NCBI GenBank assembly: GCA_903824575.1
Contig: CAIJXJ010000256.1
Span: 32,649-96,648 of the forward strand
From: an uncultured Methylobacillus sp.
GTDB taxonomy: Bacteria; Pseudomonadota; Gammaproteobacteria; Burkholderiales; Methylophilaceae
Direction of reading: 5' to 3'
DNA: 64,000 nucleotides
Below the pieces are notes generated by a model that had not been told where the DNA came from, ran no database searches, and saw nothing but the letters and a program-made list of their open reading frames with translations. Every line of letters begins with the position of its first letter. The stretch's first letter is position 1. This document shows, piece by piece, positions 50,055 to 60,048 of this stretch. Position numbers and translations under genes: made by a program.

Positions 50055-52216
50055 AAACGCCACAGGCGCCCGGTCGCCGCAAGTTTTTGAAAGATTCGGT
50101 CGCCCTCGCCGGGGGCTTGGTGATCGGCTTCACCCTGCCGCTCAAGGGTGGGCGTGCTTGGGCCGCCGATACGCCGGTCGCGCCGGTTTATCCGCCCAAT
50201 GCCTTCATCCGCATTGGACTTGACGACAGCATCACCATCATCGTCAACAAGTCCGAAATGGGGCAGGGTGTTTACACCTCCCTGCCCATGCTGATTGCAG
50301 AAGAACTGGAGGCCGATTGGAGCCGGATTCGGGTTGAGTCGGCGCCGGTGGCGGTGGTTTATAACCACACCAGTTTTGGCATGCAATTGACCGGCGGCAG
50401 TTCCAGTATCCCCTCGTCCTGGGAGCAAATGCGCCGTGTCGGTGCCAGTGCCCGTGTGCTGCTGGTGCGCGCGGCGGCCAGCTTGTGGAGCGTGCCTGAG
50501 TCCGAATGTCACGCCGAGAATAGCCGGGTGCTGCATGCCAATTCCGGCCAGTCCTTGTCTTACGGCGCGCTGGCGACCGCTGCGGCGAAACTGGAATTGC
50601 CACAGGACGTCGACCTCAAGTCAGCAGCGGACTTCAAGCTGATCGGCAAATCTGTCAAGCGCCTCGATACTCCGGAAAAAGTCACCGGCCGCGCTCAGTA
50701 TGGGCTGGATGTTTATCTGCCAGGCATGCTCACCGTGCTGGTGGCGCGCAGCCCGGTGTTCGGCGGCAAGGTCAGGAGTTTTGATGCAACTGAGGCGCGC
50801 AAGGTGCCAGGCGTGCAGGGCGTGTATCAGGTGCCGACCGGGGTGGCGGTTGCCGCCAGCGGTTTCTGGCCGGCCAAGACCGCAAGAGAGTTGCTGGAAA
50901 TCGTCTGGGACGAGGGCGTAGGCGCCACGCTATCTACCAAGGGCATGCGGGAGCAATATCGGGCGTTGGCGAAAACCCCTGGCTTGAGCGCGAGGCGTGA
51001 AGGCGATGCGGGTGGGATATTAGAGGCCGCACAACAAGTGATTCGCGCCGATTATGAGGTGCCGTACCTCGCGCACGCCGCGATGGAACCGCTCAACGTG
51101 GTGGTCGATCTCAAACCAGATCAATGCACGATCTGGACCGGCACCCAGTCGCAGACCATGGATCATGCAATGGCGGCCAAGACTGCCGGACTTCTGCCCG
51201 AACAGGTAAAGATCCACACCACTTTCCTCGGAGGAGGGTTTGGCCGGCGCGCCAACCCGAGGTCGGACTTCGTCATCGAGGCGGTGCAGGTGGCGCTAGT
51301 CGTGAAAAAGCCGGTTAAGGTGGTGTGGACGCGCGAGGACGACATGCGGGGCGGTTACTACCGTCCGATGTGGGTGGACAGTGTTGCAGGCGCGATTGGC
51401 CAGGATGGCAAGCCGGTTGCCTGGCGGCATACCATCGTTGGCCAGTCCATTGTCGCCGATACGCCGTTCGAGTCCTTCATGACACACGATGGCATTGACG
51501 CCACTTCAGTCGAGGGCGCTGCCAACCTGCCCTATAGCATCCCCAATATCGAGGTTGGTTTGCACAGCCCGAAAAATGTTGTTCCGGTGCAATGGTGGCG
51601 TTCGGTCGGACATTCCCATACCGCTTTCGTGGTCGAGACCATGATGGACGAACTGGCGCACCAGGCTGGGCAAGACGAGGTGCAGTATCGCCTGGCGCTG
51701 CTGGAAAAATCGCCGCGCCATGCCGGCGTACTGAAACTGGCGGCCGACAAGTCGGGCTGGGGCAAAGCAAAGTTGCCGGCGGGGCATGCGCTTGGCGTGG
51801 CAGTGCACCAGTCGTTTGACAGTGTCGTGGCAGAAATTGCCGAGGTGTCGATAGAGGGCGGCAAGGTCCGCGTTCACCGCGTGGTTTGTGCTGTCGATTG
51901 CGGTATGGTGGTCAATCCGGACGGCGTGCGTCAGCAAGTCGAGAGCGCCGTAGTGTTCGGGCTGTCCGCCGCATTGCACGGTGAGATTAGCCTGGATAAG
52001 GGCCGCGTGCTGCAGTCTAATTTTCATGACTACACCCCCTTGCGTTTCTCCGAGATGCCAAAGGTCGAAGTGCATATTGTAGAGAGCCATGACCGGCCCA
52101 CCGGCATTGGCGAACCCGGCACCCCGCCGATTGCCCCGGCGGTGGCGAACGCCCTGTTCAAACTAACGGGGAAACGTCTGCGTCAGCTGCCCATCGATCG
52201 TGCCACGCTTGCCTGA
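50051..52216 (+). CDS. Molybdopterin-dependent oxidoreductase large subunit (IorB-like), with Tat signal
   Basis: Catalytic subunit of an IorAB-type hydroxylase, 721 residues. The N-terminus [17 protein letters not shown] followed by a hydrophobic stretch fits a twin-arginine export signal, so the enzyme is probably periplasmic. Cofactor-binding motifs are [20 protein letters not shown], the [20 protein letters not shown] loop, and the catalytic glutamate region [18 protein letters not shown]. Substrate could be an N-heterocycle, aldehyde or similar. The preceding small subunit lacks its own signal and may travel with it. Confidence 0.93.
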   Translation: MKTPQAPGRRKFLKDSVALAGGLVIGFTLPLKGGRAWAADTPVAPVYPPNAFIRIGLDDSITIIVNKSEMGQGVYTSLPMLIAEELEADWSRIRVESAPVAVVYNHTSFGMQLTGGSSSIPSSWEQMRRVGASARVLLVRAAASLWSVPESECHAENSRVLHANSGQSLSYGALATAAAKLELPQDVDLKSAADFKLIGKSVKRLDTPEKVTGRAQYGLDVYLPGMLTVLVARSPVFGGKVRSFDATEARKVPGVQGVYQVPTGVAVAASGFWPAKTARELLEIVWDEGVGATLSTKGMREQYRALAKTPGLSARREGDAGGILEAAQQVIRADYEVPYLAHAAMEPLNVVVDLKPDQCTIWTGTQSQTMDHAMAAKTAGLLPEQVKIHTTFLGGGFGRRANPRSDFVIEAVQVALVVKKPVKVVWTREDDMRGGYYRPMWVDSVAGAIGQDGKPVAWRHTIVGQSIVADTPFESFMTHDGIDATSVEGAANLPYSIPNIEVGLHSPKNVVPVQWWRSVGHSHTAFVVETMMDELAHQAGQDEVQYRLALLEKSPRHAGVLKLAADKSGWGKAKLPAGHALGVAVHQSFDSVVAEIAEVSIEGGKVRVHRVVCAVDCGMVVNPDGVRQQVESAVVFGLSAALHGEISLDKGRVLQSNFHDYTPLRFSEMPKVEVHIVESHDRPTGIGEPGTPPIAPAVANALFKLTGKRLRQLPIDRATLA

Positions 52217-52814
52217 ACCGGCAGCCATTATCCTGGCCGGTGGACGCTCGCGCAGATTTGGCGCTGATAAACTGCTGGCCACGTTCGAACTCGATGGCCG
52301 TGTCATGCCGCTGCTTGCACATACACTAGTGCCTTGGTTGCGGGTGTTCGACCGCCTGACTGTGGTTCTGCAACCGGGCAGCGAGAACCTGTTGCAGGTG
52401 GTCGCTACCGTGCTACCTGACGCTCTCGGACGTATTGCCTGGGTGGCGACTCCGAGTGCGGAGAGGGGCATGGGTGCCAGCCTGGCAGCCGGTGTGGCAA
52501 CAAGGCTTGATGCTGGCGGCTGGCTGATCGGCCTGGCCGACATGCCGTTGCTGCCGTCCACGGTGATCAGGCAGGTTCGCCAGGCGATCATTGAGGGCGC
52601 CATGTTGACTGCGCCATTTTGTCGGGAACAACGCGGGCATCCCGTCGGTTTTGCGGTATGTTACGGGCAGCAACTGCTGGCGCTTGACGGCGATCAGGGT
52701 GCGCGCTCTCTGATTGAGCGTGATCTGCATCAGTTGACGCGCATCGAGACGAATGACAGGGGTGTGTTGATGGATATCGACACGCAAACTGATTTGTTAT
52801 TGTTGAAAACTTGA
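52200..52814 (+). CDS. MocA-like molybdenum cofactor cytidylyltransferase
   Basis: NTP-transferase fold protein that probably attaches CMP to molybdopterin for the IorAB-type enzyme. The 204-residue product starts (GTG) [20 protein letters not shown], then GADKLL, the family motif, with [18 protein letters not shown] and the metal site GHPVGF. It starts inside the end of the large-subunit gene. A standard partner of XdhC/IorAB. Confidence 0.88.
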   Translation: MPRLPEPAAIILAGGRSRRFGADKLLATFELDGRVMPLLAHTLVPWLRVFDRLTVVLQPGSENLLQVVATVLPDALGRIAWVATPSAERGMGASLAAGVATRLDAGGWLIGLADMPLLPSTVIRQVRQAIIEGAMLTAPFCREQRGHPVGFAVCYGQQLLALDGDQGARSLIERDLHQLTRIETNDRGVLMDIDTQTDLLLLKT

Positions 52815-52823
52815 GGAACAGGT

Positions 52824-53423
52824 ATGAAAAAACCCGCCATTACCCAGGCACCGATCCATGAGTTGCTGGCCAATCGCTGGAGTGGCCGAGCCTATGACGC
52901 CGCGAGGCCGATTGAACGTACGCACCTGATTTCATTGTTGGAGGCGGCGCGCTGGGCACCGTCCTGTTATGGTGATCAGCCCTGGCGTTTCGTGCTGTGG
53001 AACAAGGCCAATGATGCCGCCGGATGGCAGCTTGCGTTTGAACATTTGGCGCCTGCCAATCAGGCTTGGGGCCGGGATGCACCGCTCCTGTTGCTAGTCG
53101 CCGCCAATACCCTGTTCCAACATAACGGCCAGCCCAATCTGCATGCCCAGTACGATACCGGAGCCGCGGCTGAAAACCTGTGCCTGCAAGCGGAGGCACT
53201 GGGCATGATGGCGCATCAAGTGGGCGGATTCGATGCCGAGGGCTTGCGTGTGGCGGCGGGCGTGCCCGCACAGTTCGCCGTAATGGCGATGATTGCCGTG
53301 GGCTATCCGGCCGATCCGGCTACCCACTCTGCCGAAGTCAGCGCGCGCGAAAACGCGGTCCGCAAGCGGCGAGAACTTGGTGAGTTGTTCTTCGAGGGCG
53401 TATGGGCAAGGCCGATTGCATGA
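52824..53423 (+). CDS. Nitroreductase family protein
   Basis: FMN-dependent NADPH oxidoreductase fold of 199 residues. N-terminal FMN motif NRWSGRAYDAARPI and WAPSCYGDQPWRFVLWNK, then QYDTGAAAENLCLQAEALGM. It is nine bases after the MocA-like gene with an AGGAACAGGT-type ribosome site. Substrate unknown; nitro-, quinone- or similar reductase. Confidence 0.9.
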   Translation: MKKPAITQAPIHELLANRWSGRAYDAARPIERTHLISLLEAARWAPSCYGDQPWRFVLWNKANDAAGWQLAFEHLAPANQAWGRDAPLLLLVAANTLFQHNGQPNLHAQYDTGAAAENLCLQAEALGMMAHQVGGFDAEGLRVAAGVPAQFAVMAMIAVGYPADPATHSAEVSARENAVRKRRELGELFFEGVWARPIA

Positions 53424-53490
53424 AGGCGTGAAGAATTCCGGGCCGAAAACGTCCATGCTTTGGCCCTCAAAAATCAGTACAATTCCAGTC

Positions 53491-54471
53491 ATGCAAAACT
53501 CGCTGACTCGACGTCGTTTCATGCTCATGATGGCAGCACTGTCGACCGCACCCTTGATTTCGACATGCGCCCTCAAGCAGCTGCCGATCAGCATTGGCTT
53601 GCAGGCCTGGCCGGGCTATGAACCTATCCCCCTGGCGCGCGGGCTGGGCTGGCTGGATGAGACCAAGGTCAAGCTGGTGCAGACTTCATCAGCCACCGAA
53701 TCCTTGAAATTGCTCGAACAGGGCAAGATAGATGGTGCTGGACTGACGCTGGATGAAGTATTGCGCGCCAGGGAAAAGGGCATTGCCTTGTCGGTCATCC
53801 TGGTGTTTGACATTTCAGTCGGGGCCGACATGCTGCTGGCCCGCCCCGAAATCAAGTCGCTCGCCGCCATCAAGGGTTTGCGGGTGGGGGTCGAGGAGGG
53901 CGCCTTGGGGGCGCTGATGCTGCATGAGGTGTTAAAGGCAGCAGGGATCAAGCGTGAGGATGTCAGCATCGTCTCCCTGACGATAGACCAGCAGGCCGAG
54001 GCCTGGCGCCGCGACAACATTGATGCCGTTGTCACTTATGAGCCCGTTGCCAGTCAGATCAAGGCGATGGGGGCTGAGAAACTGTTTGACAGCAGCCAGA
54101 TCCCTGAAGTTATTCTCGATGTGTTGGCTGTACGGTCCAGCCTGATCGATGCTGCACATGGCGATGCGCTGCACCACTTGGTCGCGACGCACCTGAGGGC
54201 GCTCAAGTACCTCAACGCCAATCCGGATGCGGCCTCCTATTACTTAGCCTCGCACTTCAAGATGCCCCCCGAGCAGGTGTTGGCATCCTTGAAGGGCTTG
54301 GTGCTGCCTGACCTTGAGAACAATACTCGTTTGCTCGCCACCTCCTCCCCGGCAATTCTCAAGAGCAGTGCCATCATTTCTGAAACCATGCAAAAGGCTG
54401 GCATCCTGCATCATCCGGCTGACTCGAAAAACCTGCTGCACCCGGAATTCCTGCCAAAAGAGGTCTCATGA
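53491..54471 (+). CDS. SsuA/NrtA-type periplasmic solute-binding protein
   Basis: Periplasmic binding protein of the NMT1/SsuA/TauA type, 326 residues. The N-terminus SLTRRRFMLMMAALSTAPLI, then STCALKQ, looks like a Tat or lipoprotein signal. The mature part reads ISIGLQAWPGYEPIPLARGL, with the hinge patterns GLRVGVEEGALGALMLHEV and AVVTYEPVASQIK. ATG 53491 is preferred over a long frame from 53293 that overlaps the nitroreductase 3' end. No permease or ATPase follows. Its stop overlaps the start of the GGDEF-EAL gene by four bases, so it probably delivers a ligand signal to that protein. Confidence 0.9.
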   Translation: MQNSLTRRRFMLMMAALSTAPLISTCALKQLPISIGLQAWPGYEPIPLARGLGWLDETKVKLVQTSSATESLKLLEQGKIDGAGLTLDEVLRAREKGIALSVILVFDISVGADMLLARPEIKSLAAIKGLRVGVEEGALGALMLHEVLKAAGIKREDVSIVSLTIDQQAEAWRRDNIDAVVTYEPVASQIKAMGAEKLFDSSQIPEVILDVLAVRSSLIDAAHGDALHHLVATHLRALKYLNANPDAASYYLASHFKMPPEQVLASLKGLVLPDLENNTRLLATSSPAILKSSAIISETMQKAGILHHPADSKNLLHPEFLPKEVS

Positions 54472-57400
54472 CAGGGGCATGTAAACGCTGGCTTGCTGCC
54501 TGTTGCCTGATCCTGATGGCGTCCGTTGCGTGGGCGCAGGAAGAGGTCAAGATTGGCATTCTCGCCTATCGACTAATAGCGCAAACGCAAAAGCAGTGGG
54601 CGCCACTGGCTGCAGCCCTTAACAAGGCCATTCCGGGATATAGCTTTGTCGTCGAGGCCTATGGCCATGATGAATTGGCCCGTGCTGTGGCGTCCAGACA
54701 GGTCGAGTTCATCCTCACCAATCCCGGTCACTATGTGCTGATGGCAAACCAGAGTGGTCTGTCGGCGCCATTGGCAACCCTGGTTAATCTCGAGCAGGGC
54801 AAGCCGGTGGCTTCTTTTGGCGGGGTCATCTTCACTCGCGCCGACCGTGCCGACATCAGCCGACTACAGGATCTGCGGGATAAGACAGTTGCTGCCACTT
54901 CCGGCGATTCCCTGGGTGGCTACCAGATGCAGGCATACGAGCTTTCCTTGCTGGGTATTCATTTTCCCAGGGATATTCGCCTGCTCGATATGGGCATGCC
55001 ACAAGACAAGGTATTCGATGCGGTGCTTACCGGGCGTGCCGACGTTGGCTTTGTGCGCTCCGGCGTGATTGAGCGCCTGGTGCGGGAAGGTCGACTGGAT
55101 CCGGCCCTGATCAAGGTCGTCAACCGTCAGGATCTGCCCTATTTCCCCAGTCAGATATCGACGCGACTCTATCCGGAATGGCCAGTTGCCAGTCTTCCGC
55201 ATACCAGCCAAGAATTGAAACGTAGAGTCGCCTCCTATCTGCTGACGCTGGAAAACGATCATGCGCTGACTGCGGCATTGCAGATTCATGGCTTCGATGT
55301 GCCGTCTGATTATTCGCCGGTGGTCGATGTGCTGCACGAATTGCGCATGCCGCCTTTTGACGTGGTGCCGGTCTTTACTATTGGCGATGTCTGGGAACGC
55401 TACCAGCGCATGATCAGTGCAGTTCTGCTCGGCCTTGGCTTGTTTCTTCTGCTTGGCGTTCTGCTGATGCGGTCCAAGCGTGAAAAACGCGTCAGTGACC
55501 GGAAACTGCAGGCATTCTACGAGCTGGATTTGGTGGGATTGACGATTACCTCACCGGACAAGGGCTGGATCAGCATCAATGATTATCTGTGTAAATTGCT
55601 GGAATATACGGAACAGGAACTGCGTGGCATGACCTGGGCGCAACTGACCCATCCGGATGATCTGGCCGCCGATGTGGAGCAATTCAAGCGGCTGTTGGCC
55701 CATGAGATCGATGGCTACAGTCTGGAGAAACGATTCATCAGTCGTAGCGGCAAGTGTATCCCGACACAATTGGTGGTGCGGTGCGCGCGCAAGCCTGATG
55801 GCGAGCTTGATTATGTCATGGCCATGGTTGAGGACATCAGTTTGCGCAAACAGGCTGAGCATGAACTCCTCATTGCCGCTACCGCCTTCGAGTCTAACGA
55901 AGGCATGTTGGTTGCCGATGGCAATGCCGTGATTCTGCGGGTTAACAAGGCATTCACCAGGATCACGGGCTACGCTGCCGGGGATGTCATCGGGAAGAAT
56001 CCGAGCCTGTTGCAATCGGGTCGCCAGGATGCCGCATTTTATGCGTCAATGTGGGCCAGTATCAGCAGTACCGGTGGTTGGGAAGGGGAGCTCTGGGACA
56101 AGCGCAAGAATGGTGAAATTTATCCTGGACACCTCACCATCACGGCGGTGAAAAATATGATGGGCAGTGTCACTAATTACGTGGCCATACTCACCGATAT
56201 GACGCATAGCAAGGCCGCCGCAAATGAAATTGAGCATTTGGCATTTTATGATCTGTTGACGGCACTCCCCAACCGGCGATTGCTACTTGATCGCCTGAAA
56301 CACGCCATGGCTGCCGGATCGCGCAGTGGAAAAATGGGTGCGCTGCTGTTCCTGGACTTGGATAATTTCAAGACCCTCAACGACACTTTGGGCCACGATG
56401 TCGGTGACTTGTTGTTGCAGCAGGTGGCGGGTAGGCTGGAATCCTGCATTCGCGAAGGCGATTCCGTGGCCCGTTTGGGAGGAGACGAGTTCATGGTGAT
56501 GCTGGAGGATTTGAGCGATCAAAGCATTGATGCCGCTGCACAGGCCGAAGTGATCGCCTACAAGATTCTGGCCACGCTCAATCAGACCTACCTGCTTGCC
56601 AATCACGAATACCGTAATACCCCCAGTATTGGCGCCACCCTGTTCATAGGCCATGAGCAGGGCATTGATGAGCTGTTGAAGCAAGCCGACATTGCCATGT
56701 ATCAGGCCAAGAATGCGGGTCGCAATACCTTCCGTTTTTATGACCCGCAGATACAGCAAAATATCACGGCTCGCGTGGCCATGGAAAACGACCTCCGACT
56801 CGCCCTGAAGCAGAACCAATTCAGGCTCTACTACCAATTGCAGGCGACGCACGATGGTGCGATTGTGGGTGCCGAAGTCTTGATCCGCTGGCAACATCCA
56901 GTGCGTGGGTTGGTTCCCCCTCTGGAATTTATTGCGCTGGCCGAAGAAACCGGACTCATTCTGCCGATCGGCCTGTGGGTTCTTGAGACTGCCTGTAGCC
57001 AACTCAAGGCCTGGCAACAAGATACGTTGGCACGTCATCTGGAACTGGCCGTCAATGTCAGTGCGCGTCAGTTTTTTCAGCCGGATTTTGTCCAGCAGGT
57101 AAGCGCCGTGCTGGAGAAATCCGGCATCGACCCCAACCGGCTCAAGCTCGAGCTCACCGAGACCCTGGTGCTCGACGACATCGATGACACCATTGTCAAG
57201 ATGAATGCGTTGAGGAAAACCGGTGTGAGATTCTCCATGGATGACTTTGGCACCGGATTTTCGTCGCTGGCTTACCTGACACGATTGCCGCTCAGCCAGC
57301 TCAAGATTGACCAGTCCTTCGTGCGCAACATTGGCGTTACCGCATCCGATGCTGTCATCATCACGACCATCATTGGCATGGCTAAAAATCTGGAGATGTC

Positions 57401-57548
57401 GGTCATCGCCGAGGGAGTGGAGACGGAAGAACAACGTGTGTTTCTGGAGTTGCATGGCTGCCTGCATTGCCAGGGCTATCTGTTTGGCAGGCCAGTGCCT
57501 CTCGACGAGTTTGAGCTGTTGCTTAGGCGTGGTTCAAGATCAACTTAA
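54468..57548 (+). CDS. PhnD-PAS-PAS-GGDEF-EAL signalling protein
   Basis: c-di-GMP synthesis/hydrolysis protein, 1026 residues. A signal peptide (LAACCLILMASVAWA) precedes a PhnD-like periplasmic ligand domain (about residues 24-300). A membrane helix near 307-330 is followed by two PAS domains (about 345-590). The GGDEF domain has an intact ARLGGDEFMVML. The EAL domain has AEVLIRWQHP (EVL instead of EAL), NVSARQFFQP, MDDFGTGFSSLAYL and AEGVETEEQRVF, so both domains may be active. Co-translated with the solute-binding protein upstream. Confidence 0.95.
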   Translation: MTGACKRWLAACCLILMASVAWAQEEVKIGILAYRLIAQTQKQWAPLAAALNKAIPGYSFVVEAYGHDELARAVASRQVEFILTNPGHYVLMANQSGLSAPLATLVNLEQGKPVASFGGVIFTRADRADISRLQDLRDKTVAATSGDSLGGYQMQAYELSLLGIHFPRDIRLLDMGMPQDKVFDAVLTGRADVGFVRSGVIERLVREGRLDPALIKVVNRQDLPYFPSQISTRLYPEWPVASLPHTSQELKRRVASYLLTLENDHALTAALQIHGFDVPSDYSPVVDVLHELRMPPFDVVPVFTIGDVWERYQRMISAVLLGLGLFLLLGVLLMRSKREKRVSDRKLQAFYELDLVGLTITSPDKGWISINDYLCKLLEYTEQELRGMTWAQLTHPDDLAADVEQFKRLLAHEIDGYSLEKRFISRSGKCIPTQLVVRCARKPDGELDYVMAMVEDISLRKQAEHELLIAATAFESNEGMLVADGNAVILRVNKAFTRITGYAAGDVIGKNPSLLQSGRQDAAFYASMWASISSTGGWEGELWDKRKNGEIYPGHLTITAVKNMMGSVTNYVAILTDMTHSKAAANEIEHLAFYDLLTALPNRRLLLDRLKHAMAAGSRSGKMGALLFLDLDNFKTLNDTLGHDVGDLLLQQVAGRLESCIREGDSVARLGGDEFMVMLEDLSDQSIDAAAQAEVIAYKILATLNQTYLLANHEYRNTPSIGATLFIGHEQGIDELLKQADIAMYQAKNAGRNTFRFYDPQIQQNITARVAMENDLRLALKQNQFRLYYQLQATHDGAIVGAEVLIRWQHPVRGLVPPLEFIALAEETGLILPIGLWVLETACSQLKAWQQDTLARHLELAVNVSARQFFQPDFVQQVSAVLEKSGIDPNRLKLELTETLVLDDIDDTIVKMNALRKTGVRFSMDDFGTGFSSLAYLTRLPLSQLKIDQSFVRNIGVTASDAVIITTIIGMAKNLEMSVIAEGVETEEQRVFLELHGCLHCQGYLFGRPVPLDEFELLLRRGSRST

Positions 57549-57612
57549 TTGGGCTGCCGTCAGCGCTAAATGTTAAAATTCACGTTTAGTTAACGCATTT
57601 AAGGAGTCATCC

Positions 57613-57981
57613 ATGGCCGTCGTCGTGCTCACCAAAGCCAACTTCAAGGCAACCATAGAGAACAATGAAATCGTCATCGTCGATTTTTGGGCGCCGTGGT
57701 GTGACCCCTGCATGTCCTTTACCGAGACCTTCAAGCAGGTGTCAGATAATCACCCGGACATCGTGTTCGGTATGGTCAATGACGATGAGGATCCTGAGAT
57801 CGGTAAGTTCTTTAATGTGGAGAAGGTCCCGGGCATCATGGTGGTGCGTGAGCGCGCCAGCATTCTGAATCAGGTAGGTGATATTGGTGCTCCGGCGCTG
57901 GAAGAGATTATCAAGTGGGCTCGCCTCTATGACATGACAGAGGTGCGCGAATATTACGCCAGTCCGGAAGCTCAGGCCTGA
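57613..57981 (+). CDS. Thioredoxin-like protein with a WCDPC active site
   Basis: 122-residue thioredoxin-fold protein: VDFWAPWCDPCMSFTETFKQ, then cis-proline region VEKVPGIMVVRE. The usual thioredoxin has WCGPC; here aspartate replaces glycine. AAGGAG lies before the start. It is a single gene with an AT-rich promoter region (about 57570-57600). Confidence 0.9.
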   Translation: MAVVVLTKANFKATIENNEIVIVDFWAPWCDPCMSFTETFKQVSDNHPDIVFGMVNDDEDPEIGKFFNVEKVPGIMVVRERASILNQVGDIGAPALEEIIKWARLYDMTEVREYYASPEAQA

Positions 57982-58010
57982 CTCTGAAAGTTCTGGTGCC
58001 CGGTGCTCTG

Positions 58011-58352
58011 TTAAATCTTGAATGAGCCGGTGCTGATATAGAGGTAGAGAAAATACGCGCCGGTTAGCATCATCGCCCGCATCAGGAAGTCGCCCAGAGC
58101 ATGGGTGTTTTTTGTCGTGGAAAAGAGCTGTTTGTGCCATCTTTTCGCCAGTACGAAGGCCAGGATGCCAAGCACAATCACGGACATGGAGGCCATCAAT
58201 GCGCCGTCGATCAGCCGGTCCAGGACTTGAGTCAGCAGTCCTTGGGCGTGAAATATCTGGACCGCGATACCAGCGATGCCGCATACCATCAGAATGAATT
58301 CAGCCAGCGACTTGAGAGCGAGGATTAGCGATTCTGGACGTTCAACCGGCAT
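58011..58352 (-). CDS. Small inner-membrane protein of unknown function
   Basis: 113 residues with about three hydrophobic segments (LAEFILMVCGIAGIAVQIF; ALMASMSVIVLGILAFVLAK; MRAMMLTGAYFLYLYIST). No family recognised with confidence; it resembles small YqhA-like membrane proteins only in general form. It occupies the place after nlpD where rpoS is usually found. It converges on the thioredoxin-like gene. Confidence 0.65.
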   Translation of the reverse strand: MPVERPESLILALKSLAEFILMVCGIAGIAVQIFHAQGLLTQVLDRLIDGALMASMSVIVLGILAFVLAKRWHKQLFSTTKNTHALGDFLMRAMMLTGAYFLYLYISTGSFKI

Positions 58353-58384
58353 GATGCATCTCGTCCCTTTAAATCCTGCGGGTG

Positions 58385-59389
58385 TCAGGTGGCGGGGTTG
58401 GCGGGCAGGTACTTGGCTGGATCGACCGGCTTGCCCAATTTTCGAATTTCGAAATGTAGCTTGACGTGATCGGTGTCACTACTGCCCATTTCTGCTATTT
58501 TCTGGCCCTTGATGATTTCCTGGCCTTCCTTGACCAGAATCTGGCTATTGTGCGCATAGGCTGACAGATAGGTCTTGTTGTGCTTGATGATGACCAGTTT
58601 GCCATAACCGCGCAAGCCGGAGCCACTGTAAACCACTTTTCCGGGTCCAGCTGCGAGCACGGCTTGGCCCTGAGTGCCACTGATGTCGAGCCCCTTGGCG
58701 TTGGCCGCATCATTGAAGCCGGTGAGTACTTTTCCATTGCTTGGCCATGACCAATCCACGGCATCGTCGTCAGTGACTGTTGACTTTTCGGTTGCAACTT
58801 CCGTCTTCACGGCTTCCGTCTGGGTCGGTTCTATCGGGCTTTCAATCGGTTTTAGAATAGGTTTTGGCAGCACCGGCGCGGCCTTCATGGCCTGTTCGGA
58901 GTAAGCCTCCTTGAGCGCCTTGGGTTCGGTCAGCAGCGTGACTTCGTCCGACGTCTTGGTGCTGATGATAGGCTCCGGTTTGGGTGTGTTCACATCAAGC
59001 GGTTTCCCAGCAGTTACAGGCTCGGTCTTGAGGGCTGTCGCGACGGGCTCGACGGACTCCTTTACCAATGGCGAAATTTTTGGTTCTTTCAGTTTGATCT
59101 GGCGGCCGATCTGGATGACATAGGGTGGCTGGATGTTGTTCCACTGCGCGATGTCCTTGTAATCAAATCCAAATTCCAGGCCTATGCTGTGCAGGGTGTC
59201 ACCTTTTTTGACCGTGTAGGCCTCCGGACGCCAATCTTTTTCGACCGCAGGTTTTGTCGTCTTTGTCACCAAGGGTTTGGAGACCAGTGTGCGATCGACC
59301 ACCGGCGCACGTTGCAGGGTGCTGGTGGCGCAAGCGCTCAGCCCAGCCAGGATGATTATGCCTACGATCTGGCGAATAGGGTGTTTCAA
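58385..59389 (-). CDS. nlpD: NlpD-like LysM and M23-fold lipoprotein
   Basis: Envelope lipoprotein that activates an amidase for cell separation. The 334-residue product starts with a TTG that overlaps the pcm stop codon. The lipobox is LAGLSACA; a LysM domain follows ([37 protein letters not shown]), then a long proline/threonine/lysine-rich linker. A C-terminal LytM/M23 domain ([38 protein letters not shown]) lacks the first zinc histidine, so it is degenerate as in E. coli NlpD. It belongs to surE-pcm-nlpD. Confidence 0.93.
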   Translation of the reverse strand: MKHPIRQIVGIIILAGLSACATSTLQRAPVVDRTLVSKPLVTKTTKPAVEKDWRPEAYTVKKGDTLHSIGLEFGFDYKDIAQWNNIQPPYVIQIGRQIKLKEPKISPLVKESVEPVATALKTEPVTAGKPLDVNTPKPEPIISTKTSDEVTLLTEPKALKEAYSEQAMKAAPVLPKPILKPIESPIEPTQTEAVKTEVATEKSTVTDDDAVDWSWPSNGKVLTGFNDAANAKGLDISGTQGQAVLAAGPGKVVYSGSGLRGYGKLVIIKHNKTYLSAYAHNSQILVKEGQEIIKGQKIAEMGSSDTDHVKLHFEIRKLGKPVDPAKYLPANPAT

Positions 59390-60048
59390 CTGGTTCCACC
59401 CAGTAGCGGGACAAACTTGACCGCCTCCAGCCTGGTCTGGATGTAGGCATCATTGGTGCGCTCGATCAGGGTCAGGGTCTGATCGCCAGAGCCGACCGGG
59501 ATCACCATGCGACCGCCTACAGCCATTTGTTGCAGCAGTTCCTGTGGCACATGGGTGGCGCCACAGGCTACCAGAATGCCGTCGAAGGGCGCGAGTTCCG
59601 GAATGCCAAAGTTGCCGTCAGCGTGTTTCAGTTTGACGTTGCGAGCGCGCAGTTCTCGCAGATGGCCACGCGCCTTCATCAACAGCGGGCTGATGCGTTC
59701 TACCGAATAGACCTCTTGTGATACTTTAGCTAAAACCGCGGTCTGGTAGCCGCAGCCGGTGCCGATTTCCAGCACTTTTCCCAGCGGCGCGCCGGCGCGC
59801 AGGATTTCCGTCATGCGTGCGACGATGTAGGGCTGGGAGATGGTCTGGCCATAGCCGATCGGCAGTGCCGTGTCCTCATAGGCGCGCGAGGCGATAGCCT
59901 CATCGACAAAGATATGACGCGGGATTTCGAGCATCGCGGCCAGTACCACTTCATCTGTAATGCCTTCCTCTCGCAAGCGCATGATCAGGCGCTCGCGTGT
60001 GCGCTGCGAGGTCATGCCGATGCCGTGTTGTGAGGGATTTAGCGCCAT
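59386..60048 (-). CDS. pcm: Protein-L-isoaspartate O-methyltransferase
   Basis: Repairs isoaspartyl residues in aged proteins by methylation with S-adenosylmethionine. 220 residues: [23 protein letters not shown] motif [34 protein letters not shown] 60048 gives an N-terminal extension of about 11 residues over the next Met (60015); either is possible. Overlaps surE by ten bases. Confidence 0.95.
   Translation of the reverse strand: MALNPSQHGIGMTSQRTRERLIMRLREEGITDEVVLAAMLEIPRHIFVDEAIASRAYEDTALPIGYGQTISQPYIVARMTEILRAGAPLGKVLEIGTGCGYQTAVLAKVSQEVYSVERISPLLMKARGHLRELRARNVKLKHADGNFGIPELAPFDGILVACGATHVPQELLQQMAVGGRMVIPVGSGDQTLTLIERTNDAYIQTRLEAVKFVPLLGGTS

Noticed and set aside
53491..57548. ABC importer operon
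   Set aside because: No permease or ATPase gene is present; the downstream gene is a c-di-GMP enzyme.
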